Source: VRUE01 sp963729995
GTDB lineage: Bacteria > Actinomycetota > Thermoleophilia > Solirubrobacterales > 70-9
NCBI GenBank assembly: GCA_963729995.1
Contig: CAVSPF010000003.1
Coordinates: 1,240,001-1,304,000 of the forward strand
Direction of reading: 5' to 3'
Length of the DNA stretch: 64,000 nt
The notes under the pieces are model-generated. The model had not been told where the DNA came from. It saw only the letters and a program-made list of their open reading frames with translations, and did not search any database. The translations under genes and the position numbers were made by a program. Below are positions 16,535 through 25,460 of this stretch, one piece after another (positions within the stretch are counted from its first letter, which is position 1; each line of letters starts with the position of its first letter).

Positions 16535-16647
16535 ATCCGGTCGATCAACTCGATCGCCCAGTAGAGGAGGGCGAAGAGCCCTATGGCGATCGCGATCGCG
16601 AAGGCGTCGGCGAGCGGGCTGCCGCCGCCCGGGAAGATGTCGGCCAC
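16531..16647 (-). CDS. 38-residue membrane peptide leading the kdp operon (unknown)
   Basis: A small ORF from GTG 16647 (alternative GTG 16656): a short soluble start (VADIFPGGGSPLADA), one hydrophobic helix of about 17 residues, and an acidic/basic end (YWAIELIDRI). Its TGA overlaps the kdpF ATG (ATGA), and a GAGG Shine-Dalgarno precedes it. It is probably an extra small Kdp subunit or a coupling peptide. It is too short to identify by family; the coding call rests on perfect coupling and a clean helix. The 85 bases upstream (16648-16732) separate it from kdpE and are relatively A/T-rich (TTCACAAAACCTGTATATG on the minus strand), so the operon promoter may be there. Confidence 0.65.
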   Translation of the reverse strand: MADIFPGGGSPLADAFAIAIAIGLFALLYWAIELIDRI

Positions 16648-16732
16648 GGGGGGCACGCCTCGATCATGCGCCCTACCTCATCAAGGCCGCATGAATCAAA
16701 CGCCGGCCCATATACAGGTTTTGTGAAGGCGG

Positions 16733-17413
16733 CTAGGGCGCGAAGCGGTAGCCGACGCCAGGCTCGGTGAGGATGTAGCGGGGGCCGTCGGCGGGCTCGA
16801 CCTTGCGGCGCAGGTTGGCGATGTGGGCGCGCAGGACCTGGAAGTCGTCGGCGTACTCCGGCCCCCAGATCTCGACCAGCAGTGCCCGGTGTGTCATCAG
16901 CCGGCCGCGGTTTCGAGCCAACGCCCGCAGCAGGCCGAACTCGGTGGGCGTCAGGTGGACGGGCTCGCCGTCGCGGCGCACGCTGCGCGCCGCAAGGTCG
17001 ATTTCGAGACCCTCGGCCTCGATCAGCGGCTCAGACGCCTCGGGTTGGGCTCGCCGCATCACCGCCTCCAGGCGGGCGACGAGCTCCAGCGGCCCGAACG
17101 GCTTGGTGACGTAGTCGTCGGCGCCCGCCGCAAGCGCCCTCACCTTCGCCTCCTCCTCGCCCACGGCGGAGAGGACGATGATCGGCATCTCGCTCCACTC
17201 CCGCAGTCGCCTGGTCACCTCGACCCCGTCGATGTCGGGCAGCATCAGGTCGACGATCGCCGCCTCGGGCGGTCGCACGGCGGCCCGGTCGAGCGCCTCT
17301 TCGCCGCCGTACGCCTCAACCGCCTCGTAGCCCGCGTCGCGAAGGATCACTCGCAGCGCCCGGACGATCTGCGGTTCGTCGTCGCAGACGAGGACCCGAG
17401 GCACGCCGTTCAC
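16733..17413 (-). CDS. kdpE: Response regulator KdpE (OmpR family)
   Basis: 226 residues: a receiver domain (RVLVCDDEPQIVRALR; phospho-acceptor Asp in AIVDLMLPDIDG, conserved Lys in DYVTKPF) and an OmpR-type winged-helix DNA-binding domain (ending YILTEPGVGYRFAP). KdpE activates kdp transcription when potassium is low. The start overlaps the stop of the histidine kinase gene by 4 bases. It lies directly upstream of the kdp structural genes. Confidence 0.93.
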   Translation of the reverse strand: MNGVPRVLVCDDEPQIVRALRVILRDAGYEAVEAYGGEEALDRAAVRPPEAAIVDLMLPDIDGVEVTRRLREWSEMPIIVLSAVGEEEAKVRALAAGADDYVTKPFGPLELVARLEAVMRRAQPEASEPLIEAEGLEIDLAARSVRRDGEPVHLTPTEFGLLRALARNRGRLMTHRALLVEIWGPEYADDFQVLRAHIANLRRKVEPADGPRYILTEPGVGYRFAP

Positions 17414-18588
17414 GCGCTCGCCTCGGGCGCCGGGAAAGTGGCCACGAAGGTGCTGCCCTGTCCGGGCATGGCCTCGACGGCGATCTCACCGCCGTTTGCC
17501 TCGATGAAGCCCTTGGCGATGGCAAGACCGAGGCCGATTCCTCCGTCCTCGGTCGGCTGGCCGGAGTGGAAGGGCTCGAAGATTCGCTTCCACTCGGACT
17601 CGGGGATGCCCGGCCCCTGATCGACGACTCGCACTACGAGCCGTGGCCCCACCTGCCGCGAACGCACCAGAACCGGATTGCCGTTGCCGTGGCGGATCGC
17701 ATTCTCCAACAGGTTCGCGAAGGCCCGTTCGAGCTGGGCGGCGTCGGCACTGAGGGCGGGGAGATCCGCGTCGATCGCCAGGCGGACCTTCTCCTGCCCG
17801 GCGCCGACAGAGCGCCTCGCAGCCTCCAACAGCTCCCCGAGGTCGACCGGCTCGCGGTGGGGCTCGGCCTTTCCCGACTCCAGCCGGGAGACGTCGAGGA
17901 GGTTCTCCACCAGCCGCGAGAGGCGGCGGCCCTGCTCGACGACCGCCTGGCTCAGCTCGTGGCGCTCGGTCGGCGTCACACTCGGAGAGTCGAGCGCAGC
18001 CCCGGCGGCGATCATCGAGGTCAGTGGGGTTCGTAGGTCGTGGGAGATCGAGCGCAACAGCACCGTCTTCAGCTCGTCGCTGCGGCGAAATGCCTCGGCC
18101 TCTATGGCCTCCGCCTGCATCCGGTCCCGCTCCGCAGAGAGCTCTCTCAGGTCAGCGAGCACCTTGGCGGTTTCCTCCCGGCGGCGCTCTGCCTCGAGGG
18201 CGCGAGCCCGGGCAAGCTCGGCCAGGGCGCTGCTGGTCACCGCGACGATCGCGAAGACGACCAGGGCCACCACGTCGCGGCTATCGGTGATCGTGAGCTG
18301 GCCGACCGGCGGGATGTGAAACCAGTTGAAGGCCAACGCGCTGAGCAGCGCCGTCAGCAGTCCGAGCCGCAGCCCCCAGAAGGTCGAGATCAGCAGCACC
18401 CCGGGGATGAAGACGACGCCGAGGGATACCACCGGAGCCACCGACTTGAGTGGGTAGACGAGGAGCGTCATGGCCGCCACCACGGTCACCGAAGCAAGCA
18501 GTCCAAGCCAGCCCGCTGGCGGCTCGCTGCTCAGCCCGAGTGAAGATCCACGCCAGCGCATCGCTACCAGGGTACGGGGACGCTGCAC
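17410..18588 (-). CDS. Sensor histidine kinase, membrane/kinase half of KdpD (DUF4118-HisKA-HATPase)
   Basis: 392 residues: a hydrophobic DUF4118-like region with about four helices (30-120; includes the FNWFHIPPVGQLTI segment typical of KdpD), a coiled-coil (125-175), a phosphorylation site LRSISHDLRTPLTSM, and an ATPase domain with N-box NLLENAIRHGNGN, DQGPGIPE and GLGLAIAKGF. The cytoplasmic KdpD and Usp sensor domains are absent and are encoded 5.5 kb downstream at 10754-11923, so KdpD function is split over two genes. GTG 18588 lies 2 bases from the kup stop; ATG 18561 is an alternative start. Confidence 0.88.
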   Translation of the reverse strand: MQRPRTLVAMRWRGSSLGLSSEPPAGWLGLLASVTVVAAMTLLVYPLKSVAPVVSLGVVFIPGVLLISTFWGLRLGLLTALLSALAFNWFHIPPVGQLTITDSRDVVALVVFAIVAVTSSALAELARARALEAERRREETAKVLADLRELSAERDRMQAEAIEAEAFRRSDELKTVLLRSISHDLRTPLTSMIAAGAALDSPSVTPTERHELSQAVVEQGRRLSRLVENLLDVSRLESGKAEPHREPVDLGELLEAARRSVGAGQEKVRLAIDADLPALSADAAQLERAFANLLENAIRHGNGNPVLVRSRQVGPRLVVRVVDQGPGIPESEWKRIFEPFHSGQPTEDGGIGLGLAIAKGFIEANGGEIAVEAMPGQGSTFVATFPAPEASA

Positions 18589-18590
18589 CT

Positions 18591-20489
18591 CTACACCTCG
18601 ATCAGCGAACCCATGATCACGGTGCGATCACGGGGCAGGCCGAAGTATTCGGCGGCATCGGCAGTGATGTGCGAGGTGGCGATGAACAGTCGCTTGCGCC
18701 AGCGAGTCATCCCGGGAGCGTCGCTCGGCCGAAGCTCGATCGTCGAGAGGAAGTAGGACGCTTCATCGACCTCGAGCGGGGACTCCAAATCCGCCTCGGC
18801 GGCCAGGCGCAGAGCGGCGGGGACGTCGGGCTGCTCCATGTAGCCGAAGCGAGCGCCGACAAGGGTGATCCCGTCATCCCGATAGCCGAGGTCGTCGATC
18901 TCGAGTCGGTCGGTGGGCGCGACCTGCGGCACCGGCAGCGTCTCGATCGAGAGGATGACGACGTGCCGGTGGAGGATCTGGTTGTGCTCGACGTTGGCGC
19001 GCATCGCCAGCGGAGTGGTCGTCTTGTTGCGGTTGAGGAACACCGCGGTGCCGGGGGTCCTTCGCAGCGGGGGACGCCGGTCGTGCAGCTCGTCGACGAA
19101 GGCGCGCAACGATCCCTCCTGTCGCTCGCGCCGCTCGGTCACCAGTTCGCGGCCGCGCTGCCAAGTGGTCAGCACGGTGAACACCGTTATGGCGATCAGC
19201 AGGGGGAGCCAAGCGCCGTGGGTGACCTTGGTCAAGTTCGCGGCAAGGAAGAGGAGGTCGACGGTGAGGAAGGCCGCGGCACCGGCCACGACCAGCCAGA
19301 GCGGTTTCCCCCACTGGTGGCGGACGATGTAGAAGAACAGCAGCGTTGTGATCGTGATCGTCCCCGTCACCGCCATGCCGAACGCGAAGGCCAGCGCGGT
19401 CGAGGTCTGGAACGCGAAGACGAGCGTCAGCACGGAGACCATCAGCAGCCAGTTGATCCACGGCACATAGATCTGTCCAACGGTCTGCCGTGAGGTGTGG
19501 GCGATCCGCAGCCTCGGCAGGTAGCCGAGCTGCATCGCCTGATGAGCGACGGAGAAGGCGCCCGTGATCACAGCCTGGGAGGCGATCACCGTTGCCGCGG
19601 TCGCGAGGAAGATCATCGGCACTCGGCCCCATTCCGGCACCGCGAGGAAGAAGATGCCGCTCGCGTTCGTGCCCGGATCGCTCAGCAGCAGCGCTCCCTG
19701 ACCCATGTAGCTGAGGATGCAGGCGGGGAAGACGAGCAGCAGCCAGGCACGCGTGATCGGAGCCCGGCCGAAGTGGCCCATGTCGGCGTAGAGCGCCTCG
19801 GCGCCGGTGATCGCCAGGACGACGGCGGCCAAAGAAAAGAAAGCCACCGATAAATGGCCCGTAAGGAACCCAAGCGCGTATCCCGGCGAGAGCGCCCTGA
19901 GGATTTCGGGATGGGCCGAGATGCCAGAGATACCACAGGCCCCGATGACCAAGAACCAGACGACCATCACCGGCCCGAACATACGACCTACCGCACCGCT
20001 TCCGAGACGCTGGGTGGCGAAGAGGACGACGATGATCGCCGCCGTGATCGGAACGATCAGGTGCGCCAGCGAGGGCTGCACGACCTTCAGCCCTTCGACC
20101 GCGGACAGCACCGAGATCGCCGGCGTGATCATGCTGTCGCCGAAGAAGAGCGAGGCGCCGAAGATGCCAAGCGCCGCGAGCGCGAGCTTCGTCCGCCGCC
20201 CGCCCCGCACGCCCCCGCGCCTGATCAGAGTGATCAGCGCCATGATGCCGCCCTCGCCTTCGTTGTCGGCGCGCATCACCAGCAGCACGTACTTGAGCGT
20301 GACGATGATCGTCACCGCCCAGAAGATCAGCGAGATGATCCCGAATACGCTCACGGTCGATGCGCTGACGGGGTGCGGATCGCTGGGGTTGAAGACCGTC
20401 TGGACCGTGTAGAGCGGGCTGGTGCCGATGTCGCCGAAGACGACGCCCAAAGCCCCGACGACCAGCGCCGCCTGGGCTGGGGTGCGCAT
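18591..20489 (-). CDS. kup: Low-affinity potassium uptake protein Kup
   Basis: 632 residues from ATG 20489. The N-terminus has the Kup signature ALGVVFGDIGTSPLYT, about twelve helices follow, and the C-terminus is a cytoplasmic domain. KUP/HAK/KT proteins are K+/H+ symporters. It is the first gene of the block that continues with the histidine kinase, kdpE and the kdp genes. ATG 20489 is chosen over upstream starts because the family begins close to this signature. The 226 bases upstream, shared with the divergent MgtE_N gene, may hold regulatory RNA. Confidence 0.94.
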   Translation of the reverse strand: MRTPAQAALVVGALGVVFGDIGTSPLYTVQTVFNPSDPHPVSASTVSVFGIISLIFWAVTIIVTLKYVLLVMRADNEGEGGIMALITLIRRGGVRGGRRTKLALAALGIFGASLFFGDSMITPAISVLSAVEGLKVVQPSLAHLIVPITAAIIVVLFATQRLGSGAVGRMFGPVMVVWFLVIGACGISGISAHPEILRALSPGYALGFLTGHLSVAFFSLAAVVLAITGAEALYADMGHFGRAPITRAWLLLVFPACILSYMGQGALLLSDPGTNASGIFFLAVPEWGRVPMIFLATAATVIASQAVITGAFSVAHQAMQLGYLPRLRIAHTSRQTVGQIYVPWINWLLMVSVLTLVFAFQTSTALAFAFGMAVTGTITITTLLFFYIVRHQWGKPLWLVVAGAAAFLTVDLLFLAANLTKVTHGAWLPLLIAITVFTVLTTWQRGRELVTERRERQEGSLRAFVDELHDRRPPLRRTPGTAVFLNRNKTTTPLAMRANVEHNQILHRHVVILSIETLPVPQVAPTDRLEIDDLGYRDDGITLVGARFGYMEQPDVPAALRLAAEADLESPLEVDEASYFLSTIELRPSDAPGMTRWRKRLFIATSHITADAAEYFGLPRDRTVIMGSLIEV

Positions 20490-20715
20490 CTTTGCGCTGC
20501 TGGTGTTCGCGTCCCTGCTCAGTTGACATCGACTCCCGAAGCGGGCAGCACCGTACACCCCTCACTGAACCGGCGGGCGTTGACTCCCCCGGGCGCATCG
20601 TCCGGCCCCCAGGAGGTGGATGGCTCGTGTTTGGGGCGCAGGAATGGGAAAGCCAGGCGATCCGCCGCATATCGAGCGCTTCGCTACGACCACAGGGTGG
20701 CGTATCTTCTGCGTC

Positions 20716-21957
20716 GTGGCGGGGCCACTCCCTCTCTCCTCGGTGATCCGCAGCCCGATGCTCGATAGAGCCGGCGAGAAGCTGGGTCGCGCCGAAGACG
20801 TGATCGTCCGGCTGAGCGGCGAGGGACTGCCGCCGGTCACCGGCCTCAGGGCGCGGATCGGCGGTCGCGAGTTCTTCGTGCCCACCGATCGCATCGCCAG
20901 CCTGGAGGCCGGGAAGGTCCGCCTCTCGGGCGAGAGGCTGAGCCTCGCTCAGTTCGCCCGCCGGCCGGGAGAGGTGCTGCTGGGAGACGACGTGCTCGGG
21001 CGCAAGCTGATCGACGTCGAGCGCGCCCAGCTGGTCACGGCGCACGAGATCGTCCTCGTCTGCGTCGAGGGCCGATGGCGCCTCGGCGGGATCGACCCCA
21101 GGCCCGGCGGTGTCTTGCGACGATTCCTGGTCGGTCGTTCCCGCAAGGCCGAGGAGCCGATTCTCAGCTGGTCGCAGCTTGAGCCCTTCGTCGGCCACGT
21201 GCCGACCTCGCGCCTGCGGCTCGGCCGCCGCCGGCTGGCCAACCTGCACCCGGCGCAGATCGCCGACCTCGTCGAGGAGGCATCGCACGAGGAGGGCGAG
21301 GAGATCATCGAGGCGGTCGGAGAGGACCGAGAGCTCGAGGCCGACGTCTTCGAGGAGCTAAACGACGAGCACCAGCTGGAGTTCATTCGCGAGCGCTCAG
21401 ACGCCGAGGCGGCGCAGTTGCTTGCCCGCATGGCGCCCGATGACGCCGCCGATCTGATCAACGAGATCGACCAGGAGCGTCGCCTGCCGATCCTCTCCCT
21501 CCTGCCCCCCGCCAAGCAGAGCAAGATCCGCACGCTGCTTGGCTACAACCCCGCGACCGCCGGTGGATTGATGAGCCCGGAGTTCGTCTCCCTCGGTGAG
21601 CAGGCGAGTGTTGGCGACGCGCTGCAGGCCGTGCGAAGCAGCACCGAGGTCGGATATGAGGCCCTGAGCGTCGTCTACCTCACCGATGTGGATGGCAGAC
21701 TGCTCGGCTCGGCCTCGGTGATCGCCCTGCTGCGGGCCGAGCCGGATCGCCCGCTCAGCGAGACCGCCGAGCGCGACCCGCAATGCGCGCGAACCGACGA
21801 GGAGCTACCGGAGGTCGCGCGCCTGATGGCGGACTTCAACCTGACGGCGCTGCCGATCGTCGACGAGACCGGCAAGCTGGTCGGCGTCATCACCGTCGAC
21901 GATGTCCTGGCCGAGGTTGTCCCCGAGTGGTGGCGCCGGCGCGCCCGAGTTTCCTAA
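20716..21957 (+). CDS. PRC-barrel/MgtE N-terminal/CBS-pair protein (soluble Mg2+-sensor type)
   Basis: 413 residues from GTG 20716. It has two PRC-barrel-like segments (about 10-60 and 70-115), the superhelical MgtE N-terminal domain (about 180-285; DVFEELNDEHQLEFI, RMAPDDAADLINEI) and a pair of CBS domains (about 290-405; GGLMSPEFVSL, LPIVDETGKLVGVITVDDV). The membrane channel of true MgtE is absent. In MgtE the N and CBS domains bind Mg2+ and gate the pore; here they are followed by an Nramp-type transporter, so this protein probably regulates it. An upstream ATG (20620) is less likely because it adds residues unlike the family. Confidence 0.85.
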   Translation: MAGPLPLSSVIRSPMLDRAGEKLGRAEDVIVRLSGEGLPPVTGLRARIGGREFFVPTDRIASLEAGKVRLSGERLSLAQFARRPGEVLLGDDVLGRKLIDVERAQLVTAHEIVLVCVEGRWRLGGIDPRPGGVLRRFLVGRSRKAEEPILSWSQLEPFVGHVPTSRLRLGRRRLANLHPAQIADLVEEASHEEGEEIIEAVGEDRELEADVFEELNDEHQLEFIRERSDAEAAQLLARMAPDDAADLINEIDQERRLPILSLLPPAKQSKIRTLLGYNPATAGGLMSPEFVSLGEQASVGDALQAVRSSTEVGYEALSVVYLTDVDGRLLGSASVIALLRAEPDRPLSETAERDPQCARTDEELPEVARLMADFNLTALPIVDETGKLVGVITVDDVLAEVVPEWWRRRARVS

Positions 21958-22280
21958 GGCAAGACCGGCGGGCCGGTTACCGAGCCGTTAACCGCGATTC
22001 CGCCTCACCTTCCGGTCGCAAAACCTCTGCTAGGCTCGCTCGGCCGTTGCGCCCCTGTGGTTGCGGCGGCAAAGACGTTGAGGCCACTGCGATGGAGCTG
22101 GTAATGGACGACGTAGATCTACCGCGAAGTACCAAGCCGCCCGCGCGCGCCTCCGTTTCGATGCCCAGGCGCTAGTCATCACACCTCTGGCGCGCGCGAG
22201 TGAGCTCTGCGCGCCCCCTCCCAACCGCGTTGCTCGAAGGGGCGGGCTCCGAAGGTTGCGAGCGTAAGGAAAGGAGGGTG
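21958..22280 (+). other. 323-base gene-free leader before the Nramp-related gene
   Basis: No convincing ORF is seen. The stretch is G/C-rich with several local inverted repeats and ends in a very strong Shine-Dalgarno (aaaggaggg) 3 bases before ATG 22281. The length and the Mg2+ context would suit a metal-sensing leader RNA. I could not match it securely to the M-box or yybP-ykoY consensus by eye. Confidence 0.4.
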
Positions 22281-23924
22281 ATGAGCGACGTCAAGGACAC
22301 AGTCAGCCAGCGCTCCGCGGCGGGCGCTCCTGCGCTGCCCGATCAGGCCCACGCCGGAGACATCCAGGGCGCGCTCGGGACGATCCGGATGCGCGACAGC
22401 GGTCACCGCTACGGCTGGCGCGCCCGCCTCGTGGCGCTGCTGGCGATCATGGGGCCGGGCCTGATCGTCATGGTCGGCGACAACGACGCCGGCGGCGTCT
22501 CCACCTACGCCCAGGCGGGCCAGGACTTTGGCGCCAGCCTGCTCTGGGTCCTCCTCCTGCTGGTTCCGGTGCTGATCGTCAACCAGGAGATGGTGATCCG
22601 GCTCGGCGCGGTGACCGGGGTCGGCCACGCGCGGCTGATCAACGAGCGCTTCGGGCGCTTTTGGGGCTGGTTCTCGGTCGGTGACCTGTTCGTCCTCAAC
22701 TTCCTCACGATCGTCACCGAGTTCATCGGTGTGGGCCTCGCCCTCGACTATCTGGGGGTCAGCAAGTACGTCGCCGTGCCCGTTGCCGCATTGCTCTTGA
22801 TCGTGATGACGGCAACCGGCAGCTTCCGCCGCTGGGAGCGCTTCATGTTCGCCTTCGTCTTCGCCAACTTCCTGGTCATCCCGCTGGCGATCATGGCCCA
22901 TCCCAACGCTGGCACGATGGCCCGTGACTTCGCCATCCCCAGCATCGCGGGCGGGCCCAACTCGACCTCGATCCTGCTGATCATCGCGATCGTTGGCACC
23001 ACCGTCGCCCCCTGGCAGCTCTTCTTCCAGCAGTCCAACGTGATCGACAAGCGGATCACGCCGCGCTGGATCAACTACGAGCGCGCCGACACGGTGATCG
23101 GCGCTTTGGTCGTCGTGATCGGAGCCGCGGCGTTGATCGCGGTCACCGCCTTCGCCTTCGGAGGGACTCCCGCGCACGGCAACTACACCAATGCGGGCAC
23201 GGTGGCCAGCGAGCTCCACCGCTACATCGGCCCAACCGCTGGGACCTTCTTCGCAATCGTGCTGCTGAATGCCTCGCTGATCGGCGCCGGCGCGGTGACG
23301 CTCTCCACCTCCTATGCCTTCGGCGACGTTTTCGGGGCCAGCCATTCGCTGCACCGCAGTTTCCGCGAGGCCAAGCTCTTCTACGGGATCTTCGCCGGGC
23401 TGGTCGCCGTCGCCGCGGCAATCGTCCTGATCCCCGGCGCGCCGCTCGGCGTCATGACCGAGGCGGTCCAGGCGCTCGCCGGCGTCCTGCTGCCCAGCGC
23501 CACCGTCTTCCTGCTCCTGCTCTGCAACGATCGCGAGATCCTTGGCCCCTGGGTCAACGGGACGTGGGTGAACGTGCTGGCAAGCGTGATAGTCGCCGCC
23601 TTGGTCATGCTCTCGATGATCCTGATGGCGACGACGCTATTCCCCTCGATCAACGCGGCCACGCTGATCGTCTATCTCGGCATCGCGCTGGTGGTTGGAC
23701 TGCTGGGCGCCGGCGCGATCACCCTGCGCCGGCGCGAGCGCGGGGCTCCCGCCTACGCGATGTCTCCCGAGGCGCGGCGCAACTGGACGATGCCGCCGCT
23801 GGCGTTGCTGGAGCGGCCCCGCTGGTCGGCGGGACGAAAGGCCGGCATGATGATGCTGCGCGGCTACCTGGTCGTTGCCGTCCTTCTGCTGATCGTCAAG
23901 GCCACGCAGCTGGGCGGAGCCTGA
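22281..23924 (+). CDS. Nramp-related divalent metal transporter (possible Mg2+ type, NRMT-like)
   Basis: A 547-residue, about eleven-helix transporter of the Nramp fold. The first-helix motif, DPGN in Mn/Fe transporters, is here GDNDAGGVSTY. The sixth-helix motif, AxxMPH in canonical Nramp, is TTVAPWQLFFQQS, so the metal-selecting Met is missing. Loss of that Met is known in Nramp-related magnesium transporters. The preceding MgtE_N/CBS gene supports Mg2+ as substrate, although the actual ion is inferred. The ATG start has an excellent Shine-Dalgarno, and a GTG-started small membrane protein follows 21 bases after the stop. Confidence 0.85.
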   Translation: MSDVKDTVSQRSAAGAPALPDQAHAGDIQGALGTIRMRDSGHRYGWRARLVALLAIMGPGLIVMVGDNDAGGVSTYAQAGQDFGASLLWVLLLLVPVLIVNQEMVIRLGAVTGVGHARLINERFGRFWGWFSVGDLFVLNFLTIVTEFIGVGLALDYLGVSKYVAVPVAALLLIVMTATGSFRRWERFMFAFVFANFLVIPLAIMAHPNAGTMARDFAIPSIAGGPNSTSILLIIAIVGTTVAPWQLFFQQSNVIDKRITPRWINYERADTVIGALVVVIGAAALIAVTAFAFGGTPAHGNYTNAGTVASELHRYIGPTAGTFFAIVLLNASLIGAGAVTLSTSYAFGDVFGASHSLHRSFREAKLFYGIFAGLVAVAAAIVLIPGAPLGVMTEAVQALAGVLLPSATVFLLLLCNDREILGPWVNGTWVNVLASVIVAALVMLSMILMATTLFPSINAATLIVYLGIALVVGLLGAGAITLRRRERGAPAYAMSPEARRNWTMPPLALLERPRWSAGRKAGMMMLRGYLVVAVLLLIVKATQLGGA

Positions 23925-23945
23925 GCAGCGGGGACTCGGCGAGCG

Positions 23946-24260
23946 GTGCGCGTCAACCTTGCAGCAGCGTTTGGAGCCATCGCCGGCCTGTGGCTTGCGC
24001 TCGCCGGTTCGGCCCGGCATCCCGCCCAGGTCGTGGTCGCGCTCGCCGCGGGCTGTGCGTTCCTCGGCGTGGTCTCCCTGCGGGGGCGGCCAAGTGCTGC
24101 GGACTGGTTCACCGTGCGGCTGCTCTTGGCCGCCAACATCGCCGTGTTTGGGATCAGCGAGAAGGGCAGCATCGGCCTGCCCGTGGCCATCTTGCTTGTC
24201 GCCCTGGCCGTACTCATGATCGCTGCCTCACTCTGGATGCGCCTCCGCGAACTGCGATAG
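23946..24260 (+). CDS. Small four-helix membrane protein (unknown)
   Basis: 104 residues, almost entirely hydrophobic: predicted helices at about 5-22, 26-45, 56-72 and 78-97, with short basic connections and a basic C-terminus (MRLRELR). It begins with GTG 23946, 21 bases after the Nramp-related gene on the same strand, and is likely co-transcribed with it. No family is recognised. It ends 21 bases before the convergent MbfA-like gene, where a 12-bp palindrome (24260-24271) overlaps its stop. Confidence 0.6.
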   Translation: MRVNLAAAFGAIAGLWLALAGSARHPAQVVVALAAGCAFLGVVSLRGRPSAADWFTVRLLLAANIAVFGISEKGSIGLPVAILLVALAVLMIAASLWMRLRELR

Positions 24261-24281
24261 AGGGCGCCCTCCCGTCTCAGC

Positions 24282-25460
24282 TCAGGTCGGAAACGCGAGG
24301 CCGACTGCGTAGGTGGCGCCGCCGACGATAACCCCGGCCAGCGTCATCTCCAGGCCCGCCGACCACCAGCTGCGGAGTGTGACCAGCGACTTGGCGGCAC
24401 CGACGAGGAAGTGGGCGACCAGCGAGATGGCCGCCGCGGCGAGGATCGCCACGGTGCCGGTGTAGAAGATGAACGGGATCACCGGGATGATCGCCCCCAC
24501 TCCCGTGCTGAGCCCCGCTGCCAGCGACGCCTGGGCCGGGTTGCCGGGATGCTCGCCGGCGCCGAACTCCTCGACTGAGAGCGTCCGGAGCATCGCCTCG
24601 GGCTCCTGGGCAAGCCGCTCGGCTAGCTGGTCGGCGGTCTGGGGATCGATGCCTTTGAGTTGGTAGAAGAGCGACAGCTCCTCGCGCTCCTCCTCGGGGT
24701 GCTCGGCGATCTCCTGGCGCTCGCGCTCCACGTTGGCGGTCATCACCTCAACCTCGGAGCGCTCGGCGAGGAAGGCGCCGGTGGCCATCGAGAGCGCCGA
24801 GGCGACGGCGCCAGCGAGGCCGGCGGTCAGCACGAAGCTCGATCCGCCGGTCGCCCCCGAGACCCCGGTGACGATGCCGAACACGGCCGCGAGCCCGTCG
24901 TTGGCTCCGTAGATCGCCCCGGCGATCCAGCTTCCTCCCCGCTGGTGCCAGCTCTCGCGCCCGAGGATGCGGTCGAGGCGGGTCTGCGCGCCTGGTGCGG
25001 CGAGGGGCGAGGGCTCGGCATCACCCCGGCCGGAACGCATCTCCTCGACCGCGCGCGAGTGCGATCTCTCGTCCGCGCGGATCTCGTGCAGGAGCCGGTC
25101 GGTCGCCTCGTCGCCGGTGGAGCGCCGGTAGAGGTCGGCCACCTCCTCGTCCTCGGCGGCCTCCCGCGCGGCGAGGAGGCGGTCGACCGGGGCGATCCTG
25201 GCCTGAAGCCGCAGCCATCGCGACGGCCGCACCGTCGCCGCATCGGGAATCGGGACGCCGACTTCGGTCATCCGGGCCTCGAGCCGGCGGCGATGACCCG
25301 CCTCAGCCTCGGCCATGCGGCGCAAGATCTCGGCCCGCTTGCCGTCCATCCGCCGGGCGATCAGCTCATACACCGCGGCGGCTTCGACCTCGCCACGCCA
25401 TGCCTTCAGCAGGCGCCGCTCGACCTCGCCTGCCGGGGGTTGCTCAGCGCTGGTCGCCAC
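24282..25460 (-). CDS. MbfA-like ferritin-domain/VIT1 membrane iron transporter
   Basis: 392 residues: an N-terminal ferritin-like (rubrerythrin) domain, about 10-145, with carboxylate/His ligand patterns EVEAAAVYE, EAEAGHRRR, EEVADLYRR and EIRADERSHS, followed by a VIT1/CCC1 membrane domain (about 175-392; GAIYGANDGLAAVFGIV, SMATGAFLAERSEVEV). The same architecture occurs in MbfA, a membrane ferritin that exports iron under excess or acid stress. Fe2+ (or Mn2+) export is therefore the likely role. It starts with GTG 25460. It stands alone on the minus strand; about 180 bases separate it from the tmRNA 3' end. Confidence 0.88.
   Translation of the reverse strand: MATSAEQPPAGEVERRLLKAWRGEVEAAAVYELIARRMDGKRAEILRRMAEAEAGHRRRLEARMTEVGVPIPDAATVRPSRWLRLQARIAPVDRLLAAREAAEDEEVADLYRRSTGDEATDRLLHEIRADERSHSRAVEEMRSGRGDAEPSPLAAPGAQTRLDRILGRESWHQRGGSWIAGAIYGANDGLAAVFGIVTGVSGATGGSSFVLTAGLAGAVASALSMATGAFLAERSEVEVMTANVERERQEIAEHPEEEREELSLFYQLKGIDPQTADQLAERLAQEPEAMLRTLSVEEFGAGEHPGNPAQASLAAGLSTGVGAIIPVIPFIFYTGTVAILAAAAISLVAHFLVGAAKSLVTLRSWWSAGLEMTLAGVIVGGATYAVGLAFPT

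Noticed and set aside
24260..24271. 12-bp palindrome GAGGGCGCCCTC as terminator
   Set aside because: No loop is possible without losing central pairs and there is no U-run.
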